A DNA stretch of 64,000 nucleotides from assembly GCF_003605435.1 (NCBI RefSeq), contig NZ_QXQB01000002.1, positions 1,240,001 to 1,304,000 on the forward strand, in the 5' to 3' direction. Both the position numbers and the translations under genes were made by a program. The notes below the pieces were generated by a model, which had not been told where the DNA came from, did no database searches, and saw nothing but the letters and a program-made list of their open reading frames with translations. Shown one piece after another: positions 9,124 to 18,200 of the stretch. Every line of letters starts with the position of its first letter. Positions within the stretch are counted from its first letter, which is position 1. Origin of the DNA: Paenibacillus pinisoli. GTDB lineage: Bacteria > Bacillota > Bacilli > Paenibacillales > Paenibacillaceae.

Positions 9124-9532
9124 TTATGCTTAGAATGATATTGACTGCGGTGCCTATAACCGCCAGAGCGACTCCGGTATCAAAAATCAAAGCAGACGCG
9201 AGCTCGGTATTCCCGAATATAGGTAAGTCATAATAACCAAAGGCCTGGCTTAAAAAAGGTTTGCCGAATACCACGCCTGCCATTCCGGTCACAAGCGCAA
9301 TCAACACGCCGATCGCGGCCAGCTTTTTGAAATCGACTCGTATATTTTCCCTTACCTTCTCGATTCCAAAGGAGAGATACAGCAGGACAATAGCTGATGC
9401 GGTGCTAAGTCCCCCAATGAATCCCCCTCCCGGATGATGGTGGCCATTCATAAATAAATAAATCGAAAAGGTCGATATGATTACGGCTGCCACCCGAGTT
9501 ACGCTTTTCAATATCACATCATTCGGTTTCAT
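9110..9532 (-). CDS. mrpB: Mrp Na+/H+ antiporter subunit B
   Basis: 140 residues with four hydrophobic segments and the family hallmark GHHHPGGGFIGG near residues 30-41. It starts with ATG after a strong AAAGGAGGG site and overlaps the mrpA stop by 14 bases. It corresponds to the MnhB/MrpB domain found fused to MrpA in some organisms. Confidence 0.95.
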   Translation of the reverse strand: MKPNDVILKSVTRVAAVIISTFSIYLFMNGHHHPGGGFIGGLSTASAIVLLYLSFGIEKVRENIRVDFKKLAAIGVLIALVTGMAGVVFGKPFLSQAFGYYDLPIFGNTELASALIFDTGVALAVIGTAVNIILSISEDR

Positions 9533-11930
9533 GTTGTTCCCTCCTTTTGGAACGCTGATGAACCAATATATACACGCCTAGCCCGGCTATGGCGAGCACG
9601 GAGATTTCCAGCATCGTATCGAAACCGCGGAAGTCCACTAATATCGCGTTGACGATATTTTTGGCGCCCGCCAGCTTATAGGAATTTTCAAAAAACGATG
9701 AAATCGGTTCAAATAATTTATGTCCGTTCGCAGACAATGCGAGCACGGTCACCGTTAACCCCATCGCGATCGAAATAATCAGATTCGTCAGCTTGAAAGG
9801 AATGCGTTCGACCGATTTCTTCAGCTTCGGCAAATGGTAGAAGCACAGCAGGAACAGCACCGTCGTCACAGTTTCCACAACCATTTGGGTCAAAGCCAGG
9901 TCAGGCGCCCTAAAGATGACAAAGAACATAGAAACCATATAGCCTAACGCGCCTAGCGCAACAATAGCTACGATCCGGTTGCCGGCAAATAAAACCGTAA
10001 GCGCGGCGATCACCATCGCGAGCACAAGCCCCGCATCAAAAATGCTGATAGCTGCATTATTAGAGAAATCGAACTGAATACCATGGAGCAGCAGCAGCGA
10101 GCTCAGCAGCACAATCGCAAAGAAAGCAAAAATGTAGATCAAATAATGTCTAAGCGATCCTGTCATGTACCGGTTCGTCAGGGATGCGGAGAGCTTCTCC
10201 GTGCCTGATAAGCCCTGATTGTACAAATGATTCAACGTTAGGCCCTGCGGATAATTGCGCAAGATCTGAACCCAATGCTTCTTCGTCTTGAAGAGAAAGA
10301 TGCCGATAACAATGACGCCGATCGTCATGATAAGCTCCATATTCAGCCCATGCCATGCGCTAATTTTCAGGTCGTATGAGGAAATTGGCATCTTAGGCAA
10401 AATAGCGGTTAATGCCGGAGTGAGAATATACTTTCCGAGTACATTCGGGAAGAAGAAAATGAATATAACGAGCAATCCCAAAACAACTGGAGAAAACAGC
10501 ATCCCCCAAGGCGCTTCATGCACTTTTCGCGTCAGCTTTTCAGGGCGATATTGTCCTCCAAAGGTTCTGAATACAAAAATCATGCAGTAGACGAACGTAA
10601 ATACGCTGGCTACCCAAGCAATGACCGGGAACAAGAGACCGATTTTGCCCAGACCGAAAATGCCGGCCCCGGATACGTCATTTACCGCCGCAAAGAACAT
10701 TTCCTTGCTCAAGAAGCCGTTAAACGGCGGCAACCCCGCCATGGAAAAGCCGCCAATCACAGCAATCGTGAACGTGATCGGCATCACTTGCATCAAACCG
10801 CCCAAATAGCGAATATCACGCCGTCCTGTCTCATGGTCAATAATGCCGACAACCATAAACAGGCTTCCTTTAAAGGTCGAGTGGTTAAACAGATGGAATA
10901 GGGCGGCAAATGTAGCTACCGTAAAGATCGTACCGCTATCGCCAGGTCCAAAATAAATCGCCAAGGAACCGACCCCAAGCAGGCACATGATCATTCCCAA
11001 TTGGCTAATCGTTGAATAAGCTAACATAGCTTTCAGATCCGTCTGTCTCACTGCAGTCAAAGAACCATAAAGCAGAGTAATGATACCAATGCCCGCCACA
11101 AGCCAGAACCACACGGAGCTGCCTCCGAAAAGCGGTGTCATGCGAGCCACTAAATAAATGCCAGCCTTGACCATCGTAGCCGAGTGGAGATAACTGCTGA
11201 CCGGGGTTGGAGCCTCCATCGCGTCCGGCAACCAGATGCCGAACGGAAATTGCGCGGATTTCGTAAATGCGCCAAGCAATACACATAGCATGGCAGGAAT
11301 AAATAATGCATGGCCCTGGATAACATCCAGGTTAGCGATCATTTCCCGTATGCTGTACGTATCCGCCATCATGATCAGCATAATAAATCCAGCCAACATG
11401 CCGAACCCGCCAAGGACGGTAATGAGCATTGCCTTCAAGGCGCCTTGGCGAGAGCTCTTGCGCTCGTACCAATAGGATATTAATAAGAAGGAAGAGACGC
11501 TGGTCAACTCCCAGAATCCGTACAGGACCAGGAGGTGGTCCGAGAATACCAGCCCCAGCATGGCGCCCATGAACATGAGCAAATAGACATAGAAGCTATG
11601 GAGAGCCTCACGAGCCTTGGACATATAGAAAATAGAATAAATAATGACCAAGGTGCCGATACCGCTGATGAGCAGGCCGAATAACAGGCTGAGCCCGTCT
11701 ACGTAAGAGGTGAAATTCATATCAAGAGACGGAATCCAGGATAAGGAGTATTTATAGGTGTTCCCAGCGGCAACGTCAGGTATATACCTTAACAAATAGA
11801 TAAAAATAGATAGTGGCACAAGTAAAACGAACCATCCTGTATGTACTAGGCGATTCAAATACTTATAAAGTAGGGGTACAATCACTGCACTGATCAACGG
11901 GAGAAAAATAAATATAAAGAATATACTCAA
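9519..11930 (-). CDS. mrpA: Mrp Na+/H+ antiporter subunit A
   Basis: About 803 residues, roughly 20 transmembrane segments. The first 500 residues are NuoL-like (GIWLPDAMEAPTPVSSYLHSATMVKAG is the canonical antiporter region; only part quoted positions 230-260), and the C-terminal third matches the MrpA-specific NuoJ-like domain. The start is TTG at 11930, seven bases after AGGAGG; the GTG at 11936 almost touches the site and is less likely. It is the first gene of the operon and is divergent from the Usp-domain gene. The complex exports Na+ in exchange for H+ and supports pH homeostasis. Confidence 0.94.
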   Translation of the reverse strand: MSIFFIFIFLPLISAVIVPLLYKYLNRLVHTGWFVLLVPLSIFIYLLRYIPDVAAGNTYKYSLSWIPSLDMNFTSYVDGLSLLFGLLISGIGTLVIIYSIFYMSKAREALHSFYVYLLMFMGAMLGLVFSDHLLVLYGFWELTSVSSFLLISYWYERKSSRQGALKAMLITVLGGFGMLAGFIMLIMMADTYSIREMIANLDVIQGHALFIPAMLCVLLGAFTKSAQFPFGIWLPDAMEAPTPVSSYLHSATMVKAGIYLVARMTPLFGGSSVWFWLVAGIGIITLLYGSLTAVRQTDLKAMLAYSTISQLGMIMCLLGVGSLAIYFGPGDSGTIFTVATFAALFHLFNHSTFKGSLFMVVGIIDHETGRRDIRYLGGLMQVMPITFTIAVIGGFSMAGLPPFNGFLSKEMFFAAVNDVSGAGIFGLGKIGLLFPVIAWVASVFTFVYCMIFVFRTFGGQYRPEKLTRKVHEAPWGMLFSPVVLGLLVIFIFFFPNVLGKYILTPALTAILPKMPISSYDLKISAWHGLNMELIMTIGVIVIGIFLFKTKKHWVQILRNYPQGLTLNHLYNQGLSGTEKLSASLTNRYMTGSLRHYLIYIFAFFAIVLLSSLLLLHGIQFDFSNNAAISIFDAGLVLAMVIAALTVLFAGNRIVAIVALGALGYMVSMFFVIFRAPDLALTQMVVETVTTVLFLLCFYHLPKLKKSVERIPFKLTNLIISIAMGLTVTVLALSANGHKLFEPISSFFENSYKLAGAKNIVNAILVDFRGFDTMLEISVLAIAGLGVYILVHQRSKRREQHETE

Positions 11931-12030
11931 GTGCACTCCTCCTATTCATGACTTCTGCTTCCTTGACTCTTGCCGTAACATCCACTATAGTCTTACATAA
12001 TAATCGAGACCTTGAGGTGAAATATTTAAA

Positions 12031-12714
12031 ATGAACAATGTGTACAATGAGAGTATTCTTGTTTGCGTTTATTATGGTCCCAATGGCGAAAGACTAATCA
12101 AACGCGGTTGCGCAATCGCTAATTTGATGAAATCTCCGCTATATATATTGACCATTGATCCCAAGCCATTCGACGAGCTGGATGCCGAAAAATTATTCTA
12201 TATCGAACAATGGAAAGAATATGCCCACTCTCATGCAACAGCCCAATTTATTATGAAGGACAATGAAAGCCGCCCTGTCTCTAAGGTCATTGCTGAAGTA
12301 GCCAGAGATAACAACATTACACAGATCATTCTTGGTCAGACGGCGCACAGCCGCTGGGAACAAATTACGAAGGGATCTATCATTAATTCCTTAGTGCGCG
12401 AGATCCCGTTTGTCGATCTGCATATTGTTTCCGTTGCCCGTTATATTCGGGATGAAGAGGGTATATATGAAAAGGGAGTTCGCGCTTATCTGGTCAAAGA
12501 CGGGAAACAATATAAGCTAAGCTTCAATCACGAAAAAGATACTGAATTCGAGGGCATCTTCTTCAAAGAAGTCGATACCGATTTCGATAACGGAATCTTC
12601 CGCTTAATGAAGGATGCCGTAACTTTAAATGTGCTCGTCAGTGACGGGATCGTCACCGAATTAAAAAACGTAGATATTTCTACCGCGATGGGCCTGGACG
12701 ACTCTGCCGAATAA
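12031..12714 (+). CDS. Universal stress protein (Usp)-domain protein
   Basis: 227 residues. Residues about 5-135 form a Usp/KdpD-type nucleotide-binding domain: ILVCVYYGPNGERLIKRG at the start resembles the Usp part of KdpD, and an ILGQTAHSRW loop followed by GSI resembles the G-x2-G-x-S nucleotide site region. The remaining ~90 residues are soluble and not recognised. It is transcribed divergently from the Mrp operon across about 100 bases and has its own terminator. A role in ion or osmotic stress sensing is plausible from context only. Confidence 0.75.
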   Translation: MNNVYNESILVCVYYGPNGERLIKRGCAIANLMKSPLYILTIDPKPFDELDAEKLFYIEQWKEYAHSHATAQFIMKDNESRPVSKVIAEVARDNNITQIILGQTAHSRWEQITKGSIINSLVREIPFVDLHIVSVARYIRDEEGIYEKGVRAYLVKDGKQYKLSFNHEKDTEFEGIFFKEVDTDFDNGIFRLMKDAVTLNVLVSDGIVTELKNVDISTAMGLDDSAE

Positions 12715-12734
12715 AAGCGAATAAAGACATTCTC

Positions 12735-12764
12735 TCTCCGCATGTTTCATGCGGAGATTTTTTT
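12735..12764 (+). terminator. Intrinsic terminator after the Usp-domain gene
   Basis: Ten-bp perfect stem TCTCCGCATG / CATGCGGAGA, three-base loop, then seven T. Confidence 0.9.
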
Positions 12765-12786
12765 ATTTTCGCCGAACAGGGATCCT

Positions 12787-13350
12787 TTACAAATTGACAT
12801 CCACTTGAATGGGTTTCTTCTCAGCTCTGTCGATGCCCAGATACTTTAGTGTCTCCGCAGTGGAATGATGATGAAAAATCGATTTTAAGATGGAGATCGC
12901 CACTCCCTTATAGTACGCATGGTAGCCAAACGTCTTCCTCAGCGTATGTGTCCCGATTTTCTCGGAAATCCCTACCTCCCTTGCCGAGTGGTTAATAATT
13001 CGATACGCCTGCTGACGGGTAATGGGACGGCAATCCTTTTTGGATTTAAACAAATAATCCTCAGGCTTCCAATCGCCGTTAGATAAATACTCGATCAGGA
13101 TCTCGCCGATCCTGCTGTTCAGGTAGTGCGCCTTATCTTCTCCTGTCTTTTCATCCTTAATATAAAGAAACGGCTTGGCATTTTGGCCATCCCAAACGTC
13201 CTGTACAGTAAGATTCAGCAGGTCAAGGAGACTAATCCCCGTGTTAATGCCCAGTACAAAAAGCAACAAGTCCCTTATCGAGTGTTTTCTCAGCTCATCT
13301 TTCATCGCTTGAATGGTTTTTATATCTCGAATCGGATTAACAAATTGCAC
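12787..13350 (-). CDS. Small tyrosine recombinase/integrase-like protein
   Basis: 187 residues, only the catalytic domain of a tyrosine recombinase, with no core-binding N-terminal domain. Box II is intact: HTLR at residues 135-138, a later His in FHHHS (160-163) and the nucleophile Tyr170 in LKYLGI. The box I Arg expected after TG (as in TGLR) is replaced by Ser40 (NTGISLLDLL). The GTG start at 13350 follows GGAGGGG. It is monocistronic, converging on the Usp gene. It could be a regulator or a recombinase remnant; full strand-exchange activity is doubtful unless another Arg substitutes. Confidence 0.8.
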   Translation of the reverse strand: MQFVNPIRDIKTIQAMKDELRKHSIRDLLLFVLGINTGISLLDLLNLTVQDVWDGQNAKPFLYIKDEKTGEDKAHYLNSRIGEILIEYLSNGDWKPEDYLFKSKKDCRPITRQQAYRIINHSAREVGISEKIGTHTLRKTFGYHAYYKGVAISILKSIFHHHSTAETLKYLGIDRAEKKPIQVDVNL

Positions 13351-13368
13351 AGAGAACCCCTCCGGTTA

Positions 13369-13407
13369 ATGTTACTTAACTTAAGGTTAACAGATATTAA
13401 GTAACAT
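13369..13407. promoter_or_regulatory. Inverted repeat upstream of the recombinase gene
   Basis: Eleven-bp perfect arms ATGTTACTTAA (13369-13379) and TTAAGTAACAT (13397-13407) separated by 17 bp, 19-57 bp upstream of the GTG start. The spacer adds a further TTAAC/GTTAA dyad. It could be an operator for autoregulation or a recombinase binding site. Confidence 0.55.
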
Positions 13408-13621
13408 CACAATAAAAAAGTCACTTCAATTGAATAAAAAAAATCGGACAATTGGCCCTATCACTGACTTCATATGAACTATTCCGGTAAACATAGAGTG
13501 AATTTCCATGGAATGTATTCCAACCGGATATTCGTATCCAATTTCGTCATGATAAGAGGAACACGGCAGGCGTTTATCGAAATGTATCCTTTGCGAATTT
13601 TGAATCGAGAAGGTGACGAAA

Positions 13622-14266
13622 GTGGCAAAACAAAAGGTTTATGTCGTGTGGGCAGGCCATAAGCCCGGCATCTATTCGACTTGGGCGGAATGCCAGGAGC
13701 AGACGAATCATTTCACAGATGCGAAATATAAATCATTCGGCTCGCGCGAGGAGGCTGAACAGGCCTATCGTGATGGATGGCGGCTGCATTGGGGCCAGAA
13801 GAGCGCAGACAAGCCCCTCCGGGAGAAATCTGCAGCAGCCAGTCTGGATAGCGTAGAGGAAATTGATTGGGACAGCATCAGTGTCGATGTCGGCTGCAGC
13901 GGCAATCCGGGGATTGTGGAGTATAAGGGCGTAAATACACAAACTGGCGAAATCCTCTTCTATCATGGACCCATCGCCAAAGGAACGAATAATATTGGAG
14001 AGTTCATTGCCATTGTGCACGGACTGGCCTATCTGAAGCAAAAAGGCAGCAAGCAGACGGTATATACCGATTCCAGAACCGCGCTAAGCTGGCTGAGAAA
14101 GAAAAGCATCAGCTCCAGTCTGGTCCGGGACGCTTCCACCAAGGAAATATGGCAGCTGGCCGACCGGGCGGTCAGCTGGCTCCAGAACAATACCTATGAC
14201 AATAAAGTGCTGAAGTGGCAGACGGAGGTCTGGGGCGAGATCAAAGCCGATTTCGGCAGAAAATGA
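13622..14266 (+). CDS. rnhA: Ribonuclease HI with N-terminal RNA/DNA hybrid-binding domain
   Basis: About 214 residues. The first 45 residues (KVYVVWAGHKPGIYSTW, then SFGSREEAEQAY) are a caulimovirus-VI/RNase H1 hybrid-binding domain. After a charged linker comes the RNase H fold with its acidic site: SVDVGCSGNPG (Asp), IGEF (Glu), VYTDSRTA (Asp) and a late Asp near KADFG. It cleaves RNA in RNA-DNA hybrids using Mg2+ or Mn2+. The start chosen is GTG 13622, five bases after AAGGTGA; the GTG at 13613 overlaps that site. It appears monocistronic with its own terminator-like hairpin. Confidence 0.9.
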   Translation: MAKQKVYVVWAGHKPGIYSTWAECQEQTNHFTDAKYKSFGSREEAEQAYRDGWRLHWGQKSADKPLREKSAAASLDSVEEIDWDSISVDVGCSGNPGIVEYKGVNTQTGEILFYHGPIAKGTNNIGEFIAIVHGLAYLKQKGSKQTVYTDSRTALSWLRKKSISSSLVRDASTKEIWQLADRAVSWLQNNTYDNKVLKWQTEVWGEIKADFGRK

Positions 14267-14288
14267 TCGTTCAGTGCATCTGACGCAA

Positions 14289-14348
14289 AAACACCTTCAA
14301 GTGTCTGGCAATCTGTCCTTAGACAGACCGCCAGCCTTGAAGGTGTTT
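14289..14348. terminator. Large three-part hairpin after RNase HI
   Basis: Outer 13-bp perfect stem AAACACCTTCAAG / CTTGAAGGTGTTT, a middle CTGGC/GCCAG stem and an inner TCTGTC/GACAGA hairpin. It sits between the convergent rnhA and MMPL genes, so a bidirectional terminator is the simplest reading; the T tract is weak. Confidence 0.6.
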
Positions 14349-14388
14349 GTCATTGCTTTATCTTTCGTGCCATTCAGTGTCTCTTTAT

Positions 14389-16803
14389 TTAGCGGGACCG
14401 CTGCGATACAGAAGCGACTTTGGCGAGACCCTCTTCCTCGGTCTTCAGCTGAGCGATCAGCTTATCGCCTTCGACATCCAGATTAGGCAGCATGCGGTCC
14501 AGCCACTTCGGCAGCCACCAGGCCTTGTCGCCGAATACGGCCATAACGGCAGGAACGAGCGCCATACGGATAATGAACGCATCGATCAGAATGCCGATCG
14601 CCAGCGCAAACCCGATTTGCTTGATCATAATGTCGTGGGCGAAGATAAAGCCGGCAAATACAGATACCATGATGACTGCTGCCGCTACGACAACACGGGC
14701 TGCCTGATCATATCCGTCAATGACGCTCTCTCTTCCATGATGCCCGTGAACATAGGATTCGCGCATGGAGCTGACCAGGAACACCTGATAATCCATCGCA
14801 AGCCCGTACAAAATACCCGTTACCATTATTGGCATGAAGCTCAGCAGCGGACCGCCTGTGTCGAAGGCGAAGAGGTCATGCAGCCAGCCCCATTGGAACA
14901 CCGCTGTCGTCACCCCGAATGTAGCCAGGACGCTGAGAAGGAATCCCACAGTCGCCTTGATCGGAACGATAATGGAGCGGAATACGAGCAGCAAAATGAT
15001 TAGCGAGAGAATGACGATAATGCCCACGTAAAGCGGGAATACCTCAGCCAATCTCGACGACATATCAATATTAATGGCCGTAAAGCCAGTGACGCCAAGC
15101 TTGATGGCATTTGCTTTCGCCAACTCGGAATCCGCAGCGCGAAGCTCTTGCACCAGATTTTTCGTCTCAGCATCCGTCGGACCCGTCTTCGGAATCAGGC
15201 TTATGATCGCCATATCGCCTGTTTGGTTCAGACCCATTGGCGTGACCAGCGATACATTCTCATGCTGCTGAAGCTGTTGAACCAGCATGCCAATCGTCTC
15301 CGGCGCCAGCGTATCCGAGGATCCTTGCGGTTCAGCCACAAGCAGCAGCGGGCCGTTGAAGCCTTCGCCAAATCCTTCGGAAATCGCGTCATAGCTTTGT
15401 CTGGCAGGCGTATCCAGATTGGCCGTAGCCCCTGAAGGAATGCCCATTTCCATCTTCATTACCGGAAGCGCCGCCGCTCCCAGGATCACGATGACGCCAA
15501 TAATGATGACCCAGCGTCCTTTCACGACAGACGTTACCCAGCGCTGCGCTGTGCCGTTGCGCGGCTGCTTGGCCGCTTCCCGGCTCTTGGCGCGGGCTTT
15601 CTCCGAACAGATCCGCTCGCCTACCAGGGCCAGCAGCGCCGGCAGCAAGGTTAACGCGACAAGCACATTGACGAGAACCGCAACGGCCGCCACAAGCGCC
15701 ATGGCGGACAAGAAGCCGATCCCGATGACCAGCATGCCGCACAGGGCAATAATAACGGTCAACCCGGCAAAAAAGACGGCGCTGCCCGCGGTGCCTACCG
15801 CACGGCTTGCAGCTTCTTTAGCGCTAAGCCCTTGCTCCAGAATCATCCGGCGCTGGCGGTTGACGATAAACAGCGAGTAGTCGATCCCGACTGCCAGGCC
15901 TACCATGAGCGCCAGAACCGGCGTGAGATCGGTCATATGGAACATCTTCGAGAAGGCGTATGCTCCACCTACGCTAATGCCAACCCCCATAAGAGCGGTC
16001 AACAACGGCAATCCCGCTGCAACCACAGAACCGAGCGTCATGAACAATACGACGGCTGCGACGGCAATGCCGATCGCCTCTGTCGAGCCAATAGCAGGCT
16101 TGCCCATAAGCGAATCGCTTGGCAGCGCCTGAATGCCCGTGTTTTCGGCGGCTTTGGCCGCTTCGATGACGGAATCCGGAACCGAATCCGGCAGCGACAT
16201 CTGCTGCACCGTGAACTGGAATTGGAACAGAGCCACGCTGCCGTCCGTTGCCAGCATGACACCTGGAACCGGCATCCCGTTCACCATAAGCGGACCGTAC
16301 GGAGGCAATTCGCCAGCGGCCGCCCCGCCATTCTGGGCATCGCTTCCCTGTCCCGCTCCTGCCCCGGCAGCATCACTGCCTTGCGCGGCGCCCGCTCCCT
16401 GAGCGGCATCCCCTTGGGCTGCCCCTGCCAGAGCAGCGGCGTCGCCTGCTGCTACACCGGCTTTCTCAGCCAGTTCAATCGGATTAATGACGTATTCCAC
16501 GTTGTATACCTTATTAACTGCTTCAATAATAGAAGCTAGACGCTCTTCCGTATCCAAGCGCTCGCCTTGAGGCGCTTTGAACAGGATGCTGGCTTGACCG
16601 CCAGAGGCCTCCGGCAGCTCCGCAGCCAGCTTATCCAGCACTTTCTGTGATTCTGTACCTTCGATTTTCATATCGGAAGTGACATGTATGCCGTTAACCC
16701 CGAGAATGGCGAGTACGGCCCCGAGGATGACAATCCAGCTAATAATGAAAGCCCAGGGCTTGCTGTAAGCCGACTTGCCTAATTTGTACAAGAAAGTAGA
16801 CAT
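14389..16803 (-). CDS. MMPL-family RND transporter
   Basis: 804 residues with two similar halves, each holding one transmembrane helix, a large extracellular loop and five more helices. This is the architecture of MMPL (YdfJ-like) RND exporters. Conserved GxxxD-type segments (VGLAVGIDYSLFIVNRQRR and GLAMDYQVFLVSSMRE) carry the membrane acidic residues. The first loop contains an unusual Ala/Gly/Gln-rich low-complexity stretch (about residues 120-165). It lies 47 bases after a TetR gene on the same strand and is probably repressed by it. The substrate could be a lipid, drug or antimicrobial. Confidence 0.92.
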   Translation of the reverse strand: MSTFLYKLGKSAYSKPWAFIISWIVILGAVLAILGVNGIHVTSDMKIEGTESQKVLDKLAAELPEASGGQASILFKAPQGERLDTEERLASIIEAVNKVYNVEYVINPIELAEKAGVAAGDAAALAGAAQGDAAQGAGAAQGSDAAGAGAGQGSDAQNGGAAAGELPPYGPLMVNGMPVPGVMLATDGSVALFQFQFTVQQMSLPDSVPDSVIEAAKAAENTGIQALPSDSLMGKPAIGSTEAIGIAVAAVVLFMTLGSVVAAGLPLLTALMGVGISVGGAYAFSKMFHMTDLTPVLALMVGLAVGIDYSLFIVNRQRRMILEQGLSAKEAASRAVGTAGSAVFFAGLTVIIALCGMLVIGIGFLSAMALVAAVAVLVNVLVALTLLPALLALVGERICSEKARAKSREAAKQPRNGTAQRWVTSVVKGRWVIIIGVIVILGAAALPVMKMEMGIPSGATANLDTPARQSYDAISEGFGEGFNGPLLLVAEPQGSSDTLAPETIGMLVQQLQQHENVSLVTPMGLNQTGDMAIISLIPKTGPTDAETKNLVQELRAADSELAKANAIKLGVTGFTAINIDMSSRLAEVFPLYVGIIVILSLIILLLVFRSIIVPIKATVGFLLSVLATFGVTTAVFQWGWLHDLFAFDTGGPLLSFMPIMVTGILYGLAMDYQVFLVSSMRESYVHGHHGRESVIDGYDQAARVVVAAAVIMVSVFAGFIFAHDIMIKQIGFALAIGILIDAFIIRMALVPAVMAVFGDKAWWLPKWLDRMLPNLDVEGDKLIAQLKTEEEGLAKVASVSQRSR

Positions 16804-16850
16804 GAGATTATGCTGCTCCTTTTCATCCTTTATTCACATGTAACAATAGA

Positions 16851-17468
16851 CTAGAATCCTTGGCGCAAGTAGCTGAACATGGTATCCAAATACTGCTCGA
16901 ACGTAACGGCATCCTCCGTATCGACGACAGGATGATCCGGAAGCCGCACGTTCAGGCTGCCGTCCAAGAGCGGCAGGATCGCTCCATATACAGCGCCTGT
17001 GAGAAGATGGGTATAGCCTTCCGGATGGCGTCCGCGAGACAGCTTGGCCAGCATCTCTTGGGCGTCTCTCTGCAAGCCATGGAGAGCGCTTAGAATATAC
17101 AGCTCAAGCGTCGGATGCTGCTTCGATAGCTGCACGAGCTGACGCAATTTGTGAAAGTGCTCGGTCGTCATTTGCATTTTCAACAATTGGTACAGGCTGT
17201 CAAGCGGAGACATCTCCTCATCGAGTGCCTCGATCCATTCGATGACTTCTTCCGCTCCTTTGAAGTTGATAGCGGCGGCGGCTACCGCCTCTTCCTTGCA
17301 GGAATAGTAGTTGGCGAAGGTTCTTCTGGAGTAGCCCGCCCGCTGAACGATCTCCTCCACGACGAAACCATCCGGCCCCTTCTCCAGCGCAAGCGCAAAA
17401 GCCGCATCGGCAAGCGCGCTTGCCGTAGCTTCCCTTTTCATATGGCGCAGACCAGGTTTGTTCATCAT
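16851..17468 (-). CDS. TetR-family transcriptional regulator of the adjacent MMPL pump
   Basis: 205 residues with an N-terminal helix-turn-helix (VEEIVQRAGYSRRTFANYYSCKEE, residues about 38-62) and an all-helical C-terminal ligand domain. It is located directly upstream of the MMPL transporter in the same transcription direction, the common arrangement of a self-regulated efflux operon. The start is uncertain by one codon (two ATGs in tandem), and the ribosome binding site is weak, with AAGGAG rather far upstream. Confidence 0.9.
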   Translation of the reverse strand: MMNKPGLRHMKREATASALADAAFALALEKGPDGFVVEEIVQRAGYSRRTFANYYSCKEEAVAAAAINFKGAEEVIEWIEALDEEMSPLDSLYQLLKMQMTTEHFHKLRQLVQLSKQHPTLELYILSALHGLQRDAQEMLAKLSRGRHPEGYTHLLTGAVYGAILPLLDGSLNVRLPDHPVVDTEDAVTFEQYLDTMFSYLRQGF

Positions 17469-17627
17469 ATTCCGACTACGTGTACACTCCTTTTCAAGAT
17501 CATAGAAATTAGTGCATAAAAAGATGGCTCCCTCTTATTATTGCCCAATGAGCAAACTTGCACAATGAGCAACATGTGAAACTTATGTGGCAATGGCGGC
17601 TGTTATCGTCATTACCTGCTCATTCTG

Positions 17628-17693
17628 CTCACAAAAGCAAAAGCAACTACTTGGGATCATCTCCAGTGATCCTAGTATTTGCTCTTCTGTGAG
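17628..17693. other. Long imperfect inverted repeat in the gap before the 112-residue gene
   Basis: CTCACA pairs with TGTGAG, AGCAAA with TTTGCT, and the centre GGATCA-loop-TGATCC is a strong hairpin. Together they give a 66-bp folded element in the 294-bp gap between the TetR start and the next gene. No T tract follows, so it is not an obvious terminator. Confidence 0.5.
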
Positions 17694-17762
17694 TTTCCAT
17701 TTCATTAGCGGCATGGTTTATGATAAATAGACCTATATCAGCTTACTTAAGGAGCTTTCACG

Positions 17763-18101
17763 ATGAAACAGACCATCATATCAGACAAGTGGAAAAGACA
17801 CGCAATTGTTACGATTGGCGGCGTCTTAATGGGGGCAGGCATAGCGGATTGCCTGTTCGCCATGAATGAATTGGATTTAAATCAAATTGCGAGAGGTTTG
17901 ACGATTGCCAGCGCAGGCCTGACCATTCTGGTTGTCATAGACAACTCCAAAACGCAAAAGGAAGCCGAGCATATTCAAATCGAATCCCGGCTTCGCTTGG
18001 AGCAAGTAGAGAAAAAGCTGACGGCCATCGAGCAATCCCAACAAATGACGGAAAGCCAGCTTCGTGAAATAAAGGAGCTGCTGCTGAAGGCAAAATCATA
18101 A
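17763..18101 (+). CDS. Small membrane protein with C-terminal coiled coil
   Basis: 112 residues: two hydrophobic segments (about residues 15-35 and 42-60), then a strongly heptad-like helix rich in E, Q, K and L (residues 65-110). It has a good ribosome binding site, AAGGAG, nine bases before ATG 17763, and a terminator after it. I do not recognise the family. The topology suggests a membrane-anchored helix projecting into the cytoplasm. Confidence 0.75.
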   Translation: MKQTIISDKWKRHAIVTIGGVLMGAGIADCLFAMNELDLNQIARGLTIASAGLTILVVIDNSKTQKEAEHIQIESRLRLEQVEKKLTAIEQSQQMTESQLREIKELLLKAKS

Positions 18102-18126
18102 CTATTCACGCAAAAGATCCATACTT

Positions 18127-18156
18127 AAAAATGCCACCCTTAAGGGCGGCATTTTT
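18127..18156 (+). terminator. Intrinsic terminator after the 112-residue gene
   Basis: AAAAATGCC / GGCATTTTT with inner CCCTT/AAGGG. It also faces the convergent surface-protein gene, so it may act in both directions. Confidence 0.85.
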
Positions 18157-18200
18157 AAATTACTGTTTCAGTTGAAATATGAATGCAATTCTTCTTGAGG

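Noticed and set aside
14347..16539. Plus-strand frames opposite the MMPL transporter
   Set aside because: They are antisense shadows in a GC-rich gene with low-complexity peptides and no ribosome binding sites.
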